Assembly (NCBI GenBank): GCA_017503375.1
Contig: JAFVTF010000082.1
Span: 62,001 to 126,000, forward strand
Length of the DNA: 64,000 bases
Direction of reading: 5' to 3'
Source: Lentisphaeria bacterium
GTDB lineage: Bacteria > Verrucomicrobiota > Lentisphaeria > Victivallales > UBA1829
Numbering within the stretch: the first letter of the stretch is position 1; every line of letters begins with the position of its first letter. The notes beneath the pieces were generated by a model, which was not told the DNA's origin, made no database searches, and saw only the letters and a list, made by a program, of their open reading frames with translations. Positions 51,968 to 62,835 of this stretch are shown here, piece by piece. The position numbers were made by a program, and so were the translations under genes.

Positions 51968-53029
51968 ATGGAATTTTTTTACAAAAGTCTTATTGGAAAT
52001 TTAAAGATATCCGCTGAGGAACTTTATGTGGATAACAAGTCACGCGAACGGAGCGGTCACATGAGTCATGCTATGGTGGAATATGCTCCGGGAAAAGTGA
52101 TTGCATTCAATTCCAATTGTTCTGCAAGACGTCTTTCCGGACATTCCGCTCACGGATGGATCGAATACCGCTATTCTGAAGACGGCGGAAAAAACTGGTC
52201 GGAAATTCATGAAATGCCTTATTCCAAAGAGGTTCTCCTTGAGGGAGTTTTTACTATTTCCATTGAAAAAGCTGTTTTTCAGGATGGCGTTCTTACCTGC
52301 TTTGCTGTTCGCAATTCCCAGTATACGGAAATTTGCTGCGAACCGTGGGATACTCCCCTGGTGATCCAAAGTTATGATCTTGGAAAAACATGGGAAAAAC
52401 CTGTAGAATTTTCTTCTTACAAAGGAAGAATTTATGATGCAAAAATCAAGGACGGTGTGATTTATGCATTGGAAACTTGTGATAAGGATTTTCTTTCAGA
52501 AATAAAAGAACCCAGATACCGTCTGTTTACCAGTCACGATAACGGAAAAAGTTTTCAGGAAAAAAGTATTGTTGATTTTGATTCTTATAAACGCGGCTAC
52601 GGAGCATTACAATTCCGTCCGGATGGTGTTTTGCTGGCATACGCCTGCAATATAGAATACGGCTATTCTCTGGAAGTAAGTTTGAGCCGCGATAATGGGG
52701 AGACCTGGGAAAAACAGCAGCCCATTTCTTTGAAATATGGAATGAGAAATGTTCAGATAGCTCCTTTGGAAAAAGGATATGTCATGCACGGTAGAGCCTG
52801 GATCAACGAAGGAGGCTGCGGAAAAGGTCAGGTCATTTATACTTCTGTGGACGGGTTGAATTGGGATGACGGAATCCTGCTTGAAACGGAGAAAATGGTT
52901 TGTTACTATTCCAATATGCTCCCTCTGAAAGATGAAAACGGAAAGGAATATGTTCTTTTGCAATATTCCGATCTTTTTTCAGAAAGTGCACAGGTAAATG
53001 TTATGCATCGCTTTTTGAGTATAGAATAA
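51968..53029 (+). CDS. Sialidase-like (BNR/Asp-box) beta-propeller protein
   Basis: 353 residues from ATG 51968; an in-frame ATG at 51926 lies within the promoter. Four Asp-box-like repeats mark a six-bladed propeller: YSEDGGKNWSE, SYDLGKTWEK, SHDNGKSFQE and SRDNGETWEK. A signal peptide is not evident. The fold is that of GH33 sialidases and several other exo-glycosidases. Catalytic arginines and the Tyr/Glu pair cannot be assigned confidently, so activity could be another glycan hydrolase. It is the first gene of an operon leading to CBM9-like, pseudopilin and GH42-like genes. Confidence 0.72.
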   Translation: MEFFYKSLIGNLKISAEELYVDNKSRERSGHMSHAMVEYAPGKVIAFNSNCSARRLSGHSAHGWIEYRYSEDGGKNWSEIHEMPYSKEVLLEGVFTISIEKAVFQDGVLTCFAVRNSQYTEICCEPWDTPLVIQSYDLGKTWEKPVEFSSYKGRIYDAKIKDGVIYALETCDKDFLSEIKEPRYRLFTSHDNGKSFQEKSIVDFDSYKRGYGALQFRPDGVLLAYACNIEYGYSLEVSLSRDNGETWEKQQPISLKYGMRNVQIAPLEKGYVMHGRAWINEGGCGKGQVIYTSVDGLNWDDGILLETEKMVCYYSNMLPLKDENGKEYVLLQYSDLFSESAQVNVMHRFLSIE

Positions 53030-53056
53030 ACATCGAAATAAAAGAAAGAGAGCATT

Positions 53057-54112
53057 ATGAAGAAAAAATTACTTGCGGCAGGCTTGTTGTTCTGTACAAT
53101 AGCGGGACTTCATGCAAATATGCGGGAGGTCTCGTTTTATTGTGCGAGACCCGCAAAGACAGCTCCGGTTCTTGATGGAAATCTGGATGATCCCTGTTGG
53201 AAAAATGTTCAGGAATTTACTTCTACCTATGAATATTTTAAACCGAATCCGGGTCCCGGAAAATTGAAAAATTCCATCCGGATCGTTTATACGGACCAGG
53301 GACTTTACATGGGGATCATTCATTATGTGGATAATGTGAAAGAGATCCGTGCAACCGTGACAGACAGAGATAACGGAGCCCTGTGGACGGATGACTGTAC
53401 AGAGATTTACATTGATGCAGATGCTCAGGCGATCGGCTGGCGGAAATTTGTGGTGAATACCCTCAATACCGTTTCCGATATCTGGAGAATCGACTCTGCT
53501 GTTTTGCGTCCGGACTGGACTGCTGACGGCTGGGAAGTCAAGACGAAAGTAACAAATAACAGCTGGAATCTGGAAACTTTTTTCCCGTGGTCCGTCTTTA
53601 ATAAAAAAGCGGTTCCGGGAGATACCTGGATGTATTGTCATATCCGTTATGCCTGGGGCGGTGGAAAATTCACCGGAACGACTTCTTCTCCCGGCGGAAA
53701 TTATGCAGCTTCCGGAAATTTCGGATATCTTTATTTTGCGAAAGCAGATCAGAAAATAGATTTGAACGGCATTGCAAAAATGCTTGGCAACAGGATTGCA
53801 CCTCCGTGGTGTATCGGAGCAGATCAGGAAGTGATCGTTAATGAAGGAAACGGATTGAAAAAGATTACTTTAAATTCCATGATCGACCGTGAAAAAAAAC
53901 AAATTGAATCTGATCTTTCCACTCAGAATGTTCCCAAAAAATATGCTGCTGAAAAAGCAAAACTTCAGAAAGAATATGAAACAATTCTGAAAACGATGAA
54001 ACCTTCCATACAGCTTGCCCGTTCACTGAATACGCTCAGCGGTAAGACTGGCGAATTCAAATGGGGTGTCATGCTTGAAAATAATTTTAACACGATAAAG
54101 AGAAAGAAATGA
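53057..54112 (+). CDS. Secreted protein with CBM9-like carbohydrate-binding module
   Basis: 351 residues. Signal peptide [20 protein letters not shown]. Residues about 35-230 read as a family 9-type module: [54 protein letters not shown], and [16 protein letters not shown], the typical start-to-end pattern of CBM9-like domains. The C-terminal 100 residues are charged and helical ([20 protein letters not shown]). No catalytic domain is seen; it probably binds glycan at the surface. Its stop overlaps the start of the pseudopilin gene (ATGA), so the two are translationally coupled. Confidence 0.8.
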   Translation: MKKKLLAAGLLFCTIAGLHANMREVSFYCARPAKTAPVLDGNLDDPCWKNVQEFTSTYEYFKPNPGPGKLKNSIRIVYTDQGLYMGIIHYVDNVKEIRATVTDRDNGALWTDDCTEIYIDADAQAIGWRKFVVNTLNTVSDIWRIDSAVLRPDWTADGWEVKTKVTNNSWNLETFFPWSVFNKKAVPGDTWMYCHIRYAWGGGKFTGTTSSPGGNYAASGNFGYLYFAKADQKIDLNGIAKMLGNRIAPPWCIGADQEVIVNEGNGLKKITLNSMIDREKKQIESDLSTQNVPKKYAAEKAKLQKEYETILKTMKPSIQLARSLNTLSGKTGEFKWGVMLENNFNTIKRKK

Positions 54113-54843
54113 AAAGATTTACTTTGATTGAACTTCTTGTTGTGATTGCGATCATTGCGATTCTTGCAGGAATGTTATTGCCGGCGTTGAACAACTCCCG
54201 TGAAAAAGGAATTGCCAGCCAGTGTATCGGAAACATGAAACAGATGTCTCAGGCTGCTTTGCTTTATGCACAGGAATATGATGATCAGATTCCCAGCATT
54301 CACAGTGCGTATCGCGCAGCAAATAACACCGCAGATTATCATTGGCAGCGGAAGCTGACTCAGGATTATGTTGGAAAAGACCATAATACACTGCGGGTCT
54401 GTCCGAAAATGTTACATATCTATAAAGTAAAATCCGGCGGAAGATACTGGAGTCAGACGACTTACGGAATGAATGATGCTGCGGCATATGGTCTCAGTTA
54501 CGGAAATGCAAGTCTTTATCCCATCGGCGGAAGAAAATTGAGTCACATGAAAATGCTTTCCCGCGGTTCCATGTTTGTGGAAAATCATGGACATTGTTCC
54601 TGGTCCGCAACAAATACGGCTCTTGCAAGTATTGAAAATAATACAGAAACACAGAATCCTGCTTTTATACATCATGATAAAGTCAATGTGGTTTATATGG
54701 ATGGACATTCCGCAACATTGAGAAAAATGCAGGTTCCCTGTTTAGAATCTTATCCGGATCAGGCTCAGGCAAAAAGGGTGAATACTATTTTTGTCCGTGC
54801 GGAAACACGGAATCCGAATTATCCGACAATCGAAGGCTTGTAA
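54109..54843 (+). CDS. Pseudopilin-like protein with type IV prepilin N-terminus
   Basis: 244 residues. The leader is only MKR before [18 protein letters not shown] (shortest of the four). The body has [39 protein letters not shown], and the C-terminal [13 protein letters not shown] signature. It overlaps by 4 nt the gene for a secreted CBM9-like protein, which strongly supports a joint function. The next gene, 21 nt downstream, is the large GH42-like protein. Confidence 0.86.
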   Translation: MKRFTLIELLVVIAIIAILAGMLLPALNNSREKGIASQCIGNMKQMSQAALLYAQEYDDQIPSIHSAYRAANNTADYHWQRKLTQDYVGKDHNTLRVCPKMLHIYKVKSGGRYWSQTTYGMNDAAAYGLSYGNASLYPIGGRKLSHMKMLSRGSMFVENHGHCSWSATNTALASIENNTETQNPAFIHHDKVNVVYMDGHSATLRKMQVPCLESYPDQAQAKRVNTIFVRAETRNPNYPTIEGL

Positions 54844-54864
54844 TTAACAAGAGAGGTAAAAAAT

Positions 54865-57800
54865 ATGAACAAATTCACCACAATTCTGCTTTCAGCGGCA
54901 ATGGTTCTTCCGTTGTTTGCAAAACATGACAGCGCGTACCTGAACAAAGTATCCCGGGAATATGTGACTCCTCATTACAAATTCCAGCAGAAAGATGATG
55001 CAAAGCCCATCAAACCTCTGTTTATTCTCATGCGTTCCGGCACAAGAGATGCCGTGGAAGTCGTTCAGCGGATGAATATGAACGATTCTCATTTTCTGGT
55101 TGCAGGAAGATTTCTTTTTGCGATCGAAGATATGTACGAAAGTACCCATGAAGGAACCAGCAAATTTGAAAAGGAAAAAGAACTTTCCGCAACGCTTTCC
55201 AAAGATTATGATGTTTATATTGTCGGACAATTTGAATTTACAAAATTGCCTAAAATGGCGCAGTTCCAGATTCTGAATGCAGTCAATAACGGAAAATCTC
55301 TGATCGTTGTTAAATCCGGAAAAGTAGGAAAACTGCCCTACCGTAAACTTTATGCGAATCCCATCGAATTCCCGAAAGAATTGAAAACATTCACCAAACC
55401 TGTGAAACGCGCTCTGGTTCAGGCTTATCAGATGGGAAAAGGAAAATTCATTACCCTTTCCTGGAATATTCAGGAAAATATTGTAGGCAGAAGTATTCTT
55501 CCCGGAATTCCTTATGATAACAAATGGAAGACAGCACATGAAAACGCTTCTGCATTTTTCGGCTTGCTCTGCCGTTACGCGGCAGGCCGTGATCTGACCG
55601 TGACCAATCCGAAAATCCGGATCCGCGATGCATGGAACAAAGATGTGACCAATGTCAAAAATCTTCCCGGCGGAATTTATTACAGAGACCGCATCGGCGA
55701 TAACGGTTCTTTCCATGTGGAAGACTTCAAAGTGACTTCTCCCATCGGAAAAGTTACAATGGATCTGAAAGATGAAGCCGATAAGAAACTTCCGGTCAAA
55801 GGCAGTGCTGAAATCGAAAATCCTGCGAAACAGGCAATGACAATGACAGTTGAACTTTATGATTCTCCCTATGAACGGATCTGGTACCGTCAGAATGTAA
55901 AAGTTCCTGCCAATGCAAAAAAGGTTGATTTTGAACTGAAAAATTATTATATGCCGACTCTTGCCGGATATGTCCGCTTGACGTTCAAAGGATCTGATAA
56001 TAAATTGAAACAGGTTGTTGATCAGCTTGTATTCTTCCCCGACCGTTCTCTGGATGATTACCGTCAGATCGGTTGGGATGGAGTAAACGAATTTATGGGG
56101 GAACTTCTTGCTCCGCAGATGAATGAACGGTTCGGCTGGAATCTGATGCTTTCCCATCCCACAAAAGATGGATACAATGCCCGTGTTGCAGCCATGCTGA
56201 ATATGAAATTTGTTCCTTATATGGTTCGTATCGGAATTCAGAAATCCCCCATCGGCGGAGTGAAACAGCAGTGGTTCTTCATTCCTCCCAATCTTCGGAA
56301 AGAACAGAAAGCAGTGGAAGGGGATGAATGTTTTTACCGTCCGGAAGTGAAAAGATTGTGGGCGGAAGGAATCAAGCACCGGATCAAGAATCTGCCGAAA
56401 TACAGTGCGGCAATTTATAATCTCGGTGATGAAAACGGTTTGAACAGAGAAAGCTGTTATGGTCCCAGTGATGAAAAATATTTCCGGGAATTCCTGAAAC
56501 AGAAATATAAGACGATCAAGAATCTGAATTACAATTACGGTTCTGATTACAAAAGTTTTGATGAAGTTCCGCACATGAAACTTGCGGATGCCAAGAAAGC
56601 CGGAAAATTCTCCGCATGGCTCGATCATCGTGCTTACGTGGAAAAAATGTATGCCGATATCCACGCATTCCTGCGGGATGAGATACGGAAATATGATCCG
56701 GGTGCAGTTGTCGGTGCAGAAGGTTCCGAACCCGGAGATTTGGAATTGACCATGGGTCCGCTGGAATTCTGGGGTCCTTATTCCAATCTGGTGGGTGATG
56801 AACTTCTCCGCAGTTTCGGACCGGAAAAGATCCGTTCTCTCTGGTGGGGCGGTTATCCCGGAAGTCACAGCGGACGCGGAAAACATGTTGTTCCGCTGAA
56901 CAAAGATTTGCTCCTCGGTTCTGTTAACGGAAATGCCTGGTTCTCCTGTCATCCGGGAAGCAATCACGGTTCCTTTGCGTGTGACTTCAGTATCCCGGCA
57001 TACGTGAAAAACTATATGGCAGACCTTGACCGTTTGAAAGACGGTTCCGCACAGCTGATGATCCGCAATCCCATGGATTTCACAGGAATCTCCTTCTATT
57101 GGAGTCATTCCTCCACAGCAGCGGCTTATCTGGATAAAAAATGCGTGAACCCCCATGACGGTTTGCCGTCCCTGATCCGGGCTGCTTACCGCACCGGTTA
57201 CGGTTTTGAGTTTGTTTCTGAACGGACCATTGACCGTTTGAAAAAGACAAAGATCCTGTTCATGTGCGGTACTTCCGCATTGAGTAATAAAGAGTGTAAA
57301 GCGATTCTGGATTATGTGAAGAACGGCGGTATTGTGATTGCAGACTTCAACCCGGCGATCATGAATGAAAATCTGAGGATCAACGAAACCAATCCTCTGA
57401 AAGATCTCTTCGGAAATGTCACGTTCAAAAATGCAAAAGATACTGTATTCAAACCGCTGAATCTCAAAGGATTCAAAGCTGCCCGTGTTCCTCAGGCAGG
57501 CGATAAAGTCTTTGTGGAACGGAAATACGGCAAAGGGAAAGCAATTCTCTGCAACTTCAGTTTTGCTTCTGCCTGCAACACGGCTCTTCCCGCCGGATCT
57601 TTTGACGGATGGATCAATTCTCTGCTGAAAACAGCCGGAGCAGAACCTTCCTTCAAAGTCGGAAAAGTGGAAGAAACCACAATGATCCGTATCCGTCATA
57701 ACAAAGATTTTTCGCTTGTCGGTGTGATGCAGCTGCCTCAGCACATGAACAAACCTGTGGAAATCGATCTCAAGGGAAGTTATCATGTTTATGAAGCGGA

Positions 57801-58149
57801 TGGAAAATATCTCGGGAAAAAGAATAAAATCCGGGCGGAATTCAAGAACTCTCCGCTGCAGCTGTTTGCTGTCTTCAAGGAAAAACAGAAAGCTCCGGTT
57901 CTGGCAGTTTCCAATGTCAGAAAAGGGGAATTCCTGACATTCAGATTGCCGGTTCTCCGGGATGGAAGAGTTTACCGTCTGGAACTGAACGATCCCAGCG
58001 GAAAAGAAGTCTGTCAGTGTGTGTTTGACCGGAAAGAGATCGCACCGCGCCGTGCCATAGCTTATACGGATAAAGCCGGAAAGTGGACAGCGAAACTGAC
58101 AGACATAGCGACAGGACTTTCAACAACAACAACATTTGAGGTGAAATAA
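54865..58149 (+). CDS. Large secreted GH42-like glycoside hydrolase-type protein
   Basis: 1094 residues. Signal peptide MNKFTTILLSAAMVLPLFA. After a beta-rich N-terminal half (to about 400) there is a barrel with the GH42-like block YNLGDENGLNRESCYGPSDEKYFREFLKQKYKTIKNLNYNYG near 518-560 (described here by its parts: GDENG, FREFLKQKY, LNYNYGSDY, SFDEV), then VVGAEGSEPGDLELTMGPLE near 615. The glutamates in GDEN and AEGSE are candidate catalytic pair. Residues about 790-850 form a beta-galactosidase-trimerisation-like, amidotransferase-type domain (KTKILFMCGTSALS, VKNGGIVIADFNP). Probably acts on beta-galactosides or a related linkage; not certain. The next gene starts on its last base. Confidence 0.68.
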   Translation: MNKFTTILLSAAMVLPLFAKHDSAYLNKVSREYVTPHYKFQQKDDAKPIKPLFILMRSGTRDAVEVVQRMNMNDSHFLVAGRFLFAIEDMYESTHEGTSKFEKEKELSATLSKDYDVYIVGQFEFTKLPKMAQFQILNAVNNGKSLIVVKSGKVGKLPYRKLYANPIEFPKELKTFTKPVKRALVQAYQMGKGKFITLSWNIQENIVGRSILPGIPYDNKWKTAHENASAFFGLLCRYAAGRDLTVTNPKIRIRDAWNKDVTNVKNLPGGIYYRDRIGDNGSFHVEDFKVTSPIGKVTMDLKDEADKKLPVKGSAEIENPAKQAMTMTVELYDSPYERIWYRQNVKVPANAKKVDFELKNYYMPTLAGYVRLTFKGSDNKLKQVVDQLVFFPDRSLDDYRQIGWDGVNEFMGELLAPQMNERFGWNLMLSHPTKDGYNARVAAMLNMKFVPYMVRIGIQKSPIGGVKQQWFFIPPNLRKEQKAVEGDECFYRPEVKRLWAEGIKHRIKNLPKYSAAIYNLGDENGLNRESCYGPSDEKYFREFLKQKYKTIKNLNYNYGSDYKSFDEVPHMKLADAKKAGKFSAWLDHRAYVEKMYADIHAFLRDEIRKYDPGAVVGAEGSEPGDLELTMGPLEFWGPYSNLVGDELLRSFGPEKIRSLWWGGYPGSHSGRGKHVVPLNKDLLLGSVNGNAWFSCHPGSNHGSFACDFSIPAYVKNYMADLDRLKDGSAQLMIRNPMDFTGISFYWSHSSTAAAYLDKKCVNPHDGLPSLIRAAYRTGYGFEFVSERTIDRLKKTKILFMCGTSALSNKECKAILDYVKNGGIVIADFNPAIMNENLRINETNPLKDLFGNVTFKNAKDTVFKPLNLKGFKAARVPQAGDKVFVERKYGKGKAILCNFSFASACNTALPAGSFDGWINSLLKTAGAEPSFKVGKVEETTMIRIRHNKDFSLVGVMQLPQHMNKPVEIDLKGSYHVYEADGKYLGKKNKIRAEFKNSPLQLFAVFKEKQKAPVLAVSNVRKGEFLTFRLPVLRDGRVYRLELNDPSGKEVCQCVFDRKEIAPRRAIAYTDKAGKWTAKLTDIATGLSTTTTFEVK

Positions 58150-59216
58150 TGAAGAAACTTGCAATTTTTGCATTGACGGCGGCAGTGATCGGACTTTCTG
58201 CTGTGGAACCCCATGTGGATTTGAAAGAGATCAAATTGAAAGACGGCAGAACGACCTATGACAGAATGGTTTATTTCAATGACGGTCATCTGATCCTGAA
58301 ACACACCACTGCCGATGGTGTCAAGACTCTCAGCAAGAAATGGGGCGAAATCTTTTTCGGATTCCGTTTCGGACAGCTTCCCCGGACAAACGGAGGCTGG
58401 AGTATCTGGGACTTTTTCCGCTGCTACGAATACAATGGAAAAGTCAGCAACCTTGTCCGCGATTTTGTCCCGAGACAGGTCACGGCCAACAGCATCAACG
58501 GAATTGCAGTGATCGACATGGAATTTCCCTCTTTGAAAGGCGGAACATTGAAGATCCGCATGATGCAGTTCCCGTCCCATCCCACTTGGGTATTTATGCG
58601 TGTCACGGCAAAAGATTTCAATATATGGCGTCTTGATTTCCAGGCTTATCCCTATCAGTCCGACTTGCCGAAGGACCGGGAACGCCATTTCCGTAGCGAA
58701 AAGGGTGATTTCAATGTCAACAAGGAAAAAGTTTCCTATACACCGGAAGGATCTTACCTTGCGCTTTACAACAAATTTGTTCAGGATACAGCATCGAACT
58801 TCCTGATCATCCAGCCGGAAAAGATCAAGACGGTTGAAGTTCCGAAATGCGGAGCGGGTGTTGAAATCCGCCTTTACACAAATAAAGGTGTACAGCAGTT
58901 TGATTTTGCTGTCGGTTATCAGAACAATCATCCGGCATCCGATGCAGTGAACCGCTTCTTCGGAGAAAACGGGGATGCGATCCGCAAGTTCATGGAAGGA
59001 ATCGACTGGAACCCCAAGCTGAGTACAGCAAATTTTGACAAGAGCTATGCAGAAGCGCAGAAACTGGGAGTTGCCGCAGACAAGCTGGCTGCAGTCAAGA
59101 AGGCTTATGATGAAGCGATGAAAAAGGGCGATACCACAGCTGCAGCCAATGCCGAAAAGGAATTGGATAAGCTGAAAAAGGAAAAAGCCGCTTCCGGATT
59201 GAGCGATTTTATGTAA
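58149..59216 (+). CDS. Secreted protein of unknown function with charged C-terminal helix
   Basis: 355 residues. Signal peptide MKKLAIFALTAAVIGLSA. No family recognised. Residues about 20-290 are beta-rich (VYFNDGHLILKHTTADG, WGEIFFGFRFGQLPRTNGGWSIWDFF, VFMRVTAKDFNIWRLDFQAYP), similar in style to carbohydrate-binding beta-sandwiches. The last ~60 residues form an alanine/lysine-rich helix (KLAAVKKAYDEAMKKGD, AEKELDKLKKEK), likely a coiled coil for partner contact. Its start overlaps the previous stop by one base (TAATG), so it is coupled to the GH42-like protein and is probably a binding partner. It is the final gene of the operon. Confidence 0.7.
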   Translation: MKKLAIFALTAAVIGLSAVEPHVDLKEIKLKDGRTTYDRMVYFNDGHLILKHTTADGVKTLSKKWGEIFFGFRFGQLPRTNGGWSIWDFFRCYEYNGKVSNLVRDFVPRQVTANSINGIAVIDMEFPSLKGGTLKIRMMQFPSHPTWVFMRVTAKDFNIWRLDFQAYPYQSDLPKDRERHFRSEKGDFNVNKEKVSYTPEGSYLALYNKFVQDTASNFLIIQPEKIKTVEVPKCGAGVEIRLYTNKGVQQFDFAVGYQNNHPASDAVNRFFGENGDAIRKFMEGIDWNPKLSTANFDKSYAEAQKLGVAADKLAAVKKAYDEAMKKGDTTAAANAEKELDKLKKEKAASGLSDFM

Positions 59217-59240
59217 TTTTTTTCAAAAAAAAAGATCAAA

Positions 59241-59278
59241 AGCCTGTTTGTCAATGCTATAGACAGGCTTTTTTTTTC
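59241..59278 (+). terminator. Rho-independent terminator of the GH42-like operon
   Basis: AGCCTGT (59241-59247) pairs with ACAGGCT (59263-59269), followed by nine T residues; it lies 25 nt after the stop codon. Confidence 0.9.
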
Positions 59279-59299
59279 GCATGAAACGTTTTTTTGCAT

Positions 59300-59327
59300 T
59301 TGCAATTATGAGTTTTTCAGTTATATT
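59300..59327 (+). promoter_or_regulatory. Promoter of the Sel1-repeat gene
   Basis: TTGCAA (59300-59305), 16 bp, TATATT (59322-59327), about 78 bp before the start codon. Confidence 0.6.
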
Positions 59328-59404
59328 AACCCTTCGGATAGAGACATAGTAATCAGATCCGTGTTTTTGAAACAGAAAAAATTTATGATAACAGGAGAAG
59401 AATG

Positions 59405-60214
59405 ATGAGCTTGAGAAAAAAAATCGGAACATTTGCTGTTCTGGTAAGTCTCGCAAGCGTTTTTGCTGCAGAACAATTCACAGAAAAAGATTTTTTTGAC
59501 AATCATAAAGAATATGCAAACAGAAATGATGCTGCATCCCAGTTCAATGTCGGTTGGGGCTATGATTTCGGAAAAGGCACAAATAAAAATGCTGCACAGG
59601 CTTTGTCCTGGTATACAAAGGCTGCCAACAAGGGAAATGAAGTTGCTCAGTTCTATCTCGGAACACATTTTGAGTCAAAAGGAAATTACAAACAGGCTGT
59701 AGCCTGGTATCAGAAAGCCGCAGCAAAGAATCATGAAGGTGCTTTCTATAAGCTGGGTGAATGTTATGAATATGGCAGAGGCGTAAAGCGGTCCTGGACA
59801 GATGCAGTCAAATGGTATACAAAAGCTGCAAATAAAGGCTTGGCTCTTGCACAGTACAAGTGCGGTCTCATGGCAGCAATGGGTCAGGGCGTGAAGCAGT
59901 CCTGGGCAGATGCAGTCAAATGGTATACAAAAGCTGCAAACAACAAGATTCCGCATGTTGATGCCCAGTATAATCTGGCCTGGTGCTATGAAAAAGGTCA
60001 GGGTGTGAAGCAGTCCTGGGCAGATGCAGTCAAATGGTATACAAAAGCTGCCGATGCGCGGAATGCCAAAGCTCAGCTTATTCTGGCTGAATGTTATGCA
60101 AAAGGCCGCGGTGTGAAAGCAAACAAAGACTGGGCGGTTTACTGGTATCGCAGAGCCGCTGCAAACGGCGTTGCTCAGGCTCAGGAAGCATTGAAAGCTT
60201 ACGGTTTGAATTAA
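59405..60214 (+). CDS. Secreted Sel1-like (TPR-like) repeat protein
   Basis: 269 residues from ATG 59405 (AGGAG 7 nt upstream; the adjacent ATG at 59402 is possible). Signal peptide ending VSLASVFAA. Six Sel1-like repeats follow, each with a pattern like AAxQFNVGWGYDFGKG, ALSWYTKAANKG and DAVKWYTKAA. Sel1 repeats act as protein-binding scaffolds, often in envelope quality control or signalling. Three consecutive repeats are nearly identical at DNA level, which shows recent duplication and allows length change. It is a single gene with its own promoter and terminator. Confidence 0.88.
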   Translation: MSLRKKIGTFAVLVSLASVFAAEQFTEKDFFDNHKEYANRNDAASQFNVGWGYDFGKGTNKNAAQALSWYTKAANKGNEVAQFYLGTHFESKGNYKQAVAWYQKAAAKNHEGAFYKLGECYEYGRGVKRSWTDAVKWYTKAANKGLALAQYKCGLMAAMGQGVKQSWADAVKWYTKAANNKIPHVDAQYNLAWCYEKGQGVKQSWADAVKWYTKAADARNAKAQLILAECYAKGRGVKANKDWAVYWYRRAAANGVAQAQEALKAYGLN

Positions 60215-60235
60215 CCGTTATTTCCCCGAAGAAAA

Positions 60236-60274
60236 ATGCTGCAGAACCGGATCGGTTCGTGCAGCATTTTTTTT
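60236..60274 (+). terminator. Rho-independent terminator of the Sel1 gene
   Basis: ATGCTGCA (60236-60243) pairs with TGCAGCAT (60260-60267), the loop itself folding as GAACCG/CGGTTC, followed by eight T residues. Confidence 0.9.
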
Positions 60275-60276
60275 AT

Positions 60277-60323
60277 TCTGTTCCCAAGAAAGGTTGATTT
60301 GAGATCGGGGAAGAAGGAAAAAA
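60277..60323 (+). repeat. Fragment of inverted-repeat element family A (left end only)
   Basis: TCTGTTCCCAAGAAAGG and the following GATCGGGGAAGAAGGAAAAAA match the left ends of copies 2 and 3. The first three end bases and the rest of the element are missing. It begins immediately after the Sel1 terminator T-run. Confidence 0.75.
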
Positions 60324-60356
60324 CGCACAATGATGATAAAAAAATAAAAAGAGAGA

Positions 60357-60384
60357 TTGATTTTTTGAAAAGATGTAGTATATT
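60357..60384 (+). promoter_or_regulatory. gap promoter
   Basis: TTGATT (60357-60362), 16 bp, TATATT (60379-60384), about 58 bp before the gap start codon. Confidence 0.65.
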
Positions 60385-60423
60385 ATCCGCAATGTAAAAA
60401 GTAAGCCTACCATAAAAACCTAA

Positions 60424-61443
<1,020 letters not shown>

Positions 61444-61484
61444 GTTGAGACTTTCAACTGAAATGATCGGATTTTGATCCCCCC

Positions 61485-61528
61485 AGCCCGGAAAGTGCTC
61501 AAAACAGCTCTTGCCGGGCTTTTTTTTC
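61485..61528 (+). terminator. Terminator between gap and pgk
   Basis: AGCCCGG (61485-61491) pairs with CCGGGCT (61514-61520), followed by eight T residues. It is placed 41 nt after gap and would reduce read-through into pgk. Confidence 0.88.
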
Positions 61529-61559
61529 AAATTCATTTTTAACTCAAGGATATTACATC

Positions 61560-62813
61560 ATGGACAAAAAAACATTGCGCGATGTAGAACTCAAAGGCAA
61601 GCGCGTCATCATGCGCGTTGACTTCAACGTTCCCGTTAAAGAAGGCGTCATCAAAGACGATACCCGTATCCAGGGTGCTCTCCCCTCCATCAAGTACGTT
61701 CTCGAACAGGGCGGCAAGCTCATCCTCATGAGCCACATGGGCCGTCCCGATGAAAAAGGTATCACCGGCGATACCACAATGAAGATCGTCGCTGACTACC
61801 TCGGCAAACTCCTCGGAAAAGATATCGTTTTCGTTGATGACTGCGCAAATGCTGATGCTCAGGTTGCAGCAATGAAAGACGGCGATGTCGTCATGCTCGA
61901 AAATACCCGTTATCACAAAGAAGAACAGGCAAAGTGCAAGCAGAAAGACGGCGAATCCGACGAAGATTTCAAGGCTCGCAAAGCCGCTCTCAAGGAAGAA
62001 CAGAAAGTTCTCGCACAGAAGCTTGCTTCCTACGGCGATATCTTCTGTAACGACGCTTTCGGAACCGCACACCGTGCACACGCTTCCACAGCTGTCATCA
62101 CCAAATACATTCCCACCTCCGTTGCCGGATTCCTTCTGGAAAAAGAAATTGCATACCTCGGTAATGCAGTTGAAAAACCGGTCCGTCCCTTCGTGGCAAT
62201 CCTCGGCGGTGCTAAAGTTTCCGATAAACTCGCAGTTGTCAACAACCTTCTGACCAAAGTCAACACCCTGATCATCGGCGGCGGTATGGCTTACACCTTC
62301 CTCAAGGCAATGGGTCACAATGTCGGTAACTCCCTCTGCGAAAACGATCAGCTCGAATATGCAGCAGACATGATCAAGAAGGCAAAAGAACTCGGCGTCG
62401 ATTTCCTTCTCCCTGTCGACAACGTTGCAGCTGATAAATTCGATGCAGAAGCAAACACCCAGATCGTCGGTCAGGACATCCCCGAAGGCTGGATGGGTCT
62501 CGATATCGGTCCCAAGACTGTTGAACTCTACTCCAACGCTATCAAGGCTGCCAAGACAGTTGTCTGGAACGGACCTATGGGCTGCTTTGAAATGGAAAAA
62601 TTCAACAAGGGTACCTTCGGTGTCTGTGCAGCAGTTGCAGAAGTCAAGGCAAACGGCGGTATCTCCATCATCGGCGGCGGTGACTCTGTTGCAGCTGTCA
62701 ATAAGAGCGGTCAGGCTGCCAAGATGTCTCACATCTCCACCGGCGGCGGTGCATCTCTCGAATATCTCGAAGGCAAACAGCTCCCCGGCGTTGTTGCTCT
62801 GAACGACAAATAA
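61560..62813 (+). CDS. pgk: Phosphoglycerate kinase
   Basis: 417 residues, slightly longer than the common ~395 through a charged stretch near 120-150 ([19 protein letters not shown]). Motifs: [17 protein letters not shown] near residue 14, [36 protein letters not shown], and the nucleotide-binding end [15 protein letters not shown] and [13 protein letters not shown]. It transfers phosphate from 1,3-bisphosphoglycerate to ADP. tpiA follows after 22 nt. C-ending codons dominate as in gap. Confidence 0.98.
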   Translation: MDKKTLRDVELKGKRVIMRVDFNVPVKEGVIKDDTRIQGALPSIKYVLEQGGKLILMSHMGRPDEKGITGDTTMKIVADYLGKLLGKDIVFVDDCANADAQVAAMKDGDVVMLENTRYHKEEQAKCKQKDGESDEDFKARKAALKEEQKVLAQKLASYGDIFCNDAFGTAHRAHASTAVITKYIPTSVAGFLLEKEIAYLGNAVEKPVRPFVAILGGAKVSDKLAVVNNLLTKVNTLIIGGGMAYTFLKAMGHNVGNSLCENDQLEYAADMIKKAKELGVDFLLPVDNVAADKFDAEANTQIVGQDIPEGWMGLDIGPKTVELYSNAIKAAKTVVWNGPMGCFEMEKFNKGTFGVCAAVAEVKANGGISIIGGGDSVAAVNKSGQAAKMSHISTGGGASLEYLEGKQLPGVVALNDK

Positions 62814-62835
62814 TCCCTGAAAAGGAATTGAAAAA

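Noticed and set aside
54892-57786. A 964-codon open frame on the minus strand
   Set aside because: It lies opposite the GH42-like gene, has no signal, family motif or ribosome site, and its length follows from the codon use of the real gene.
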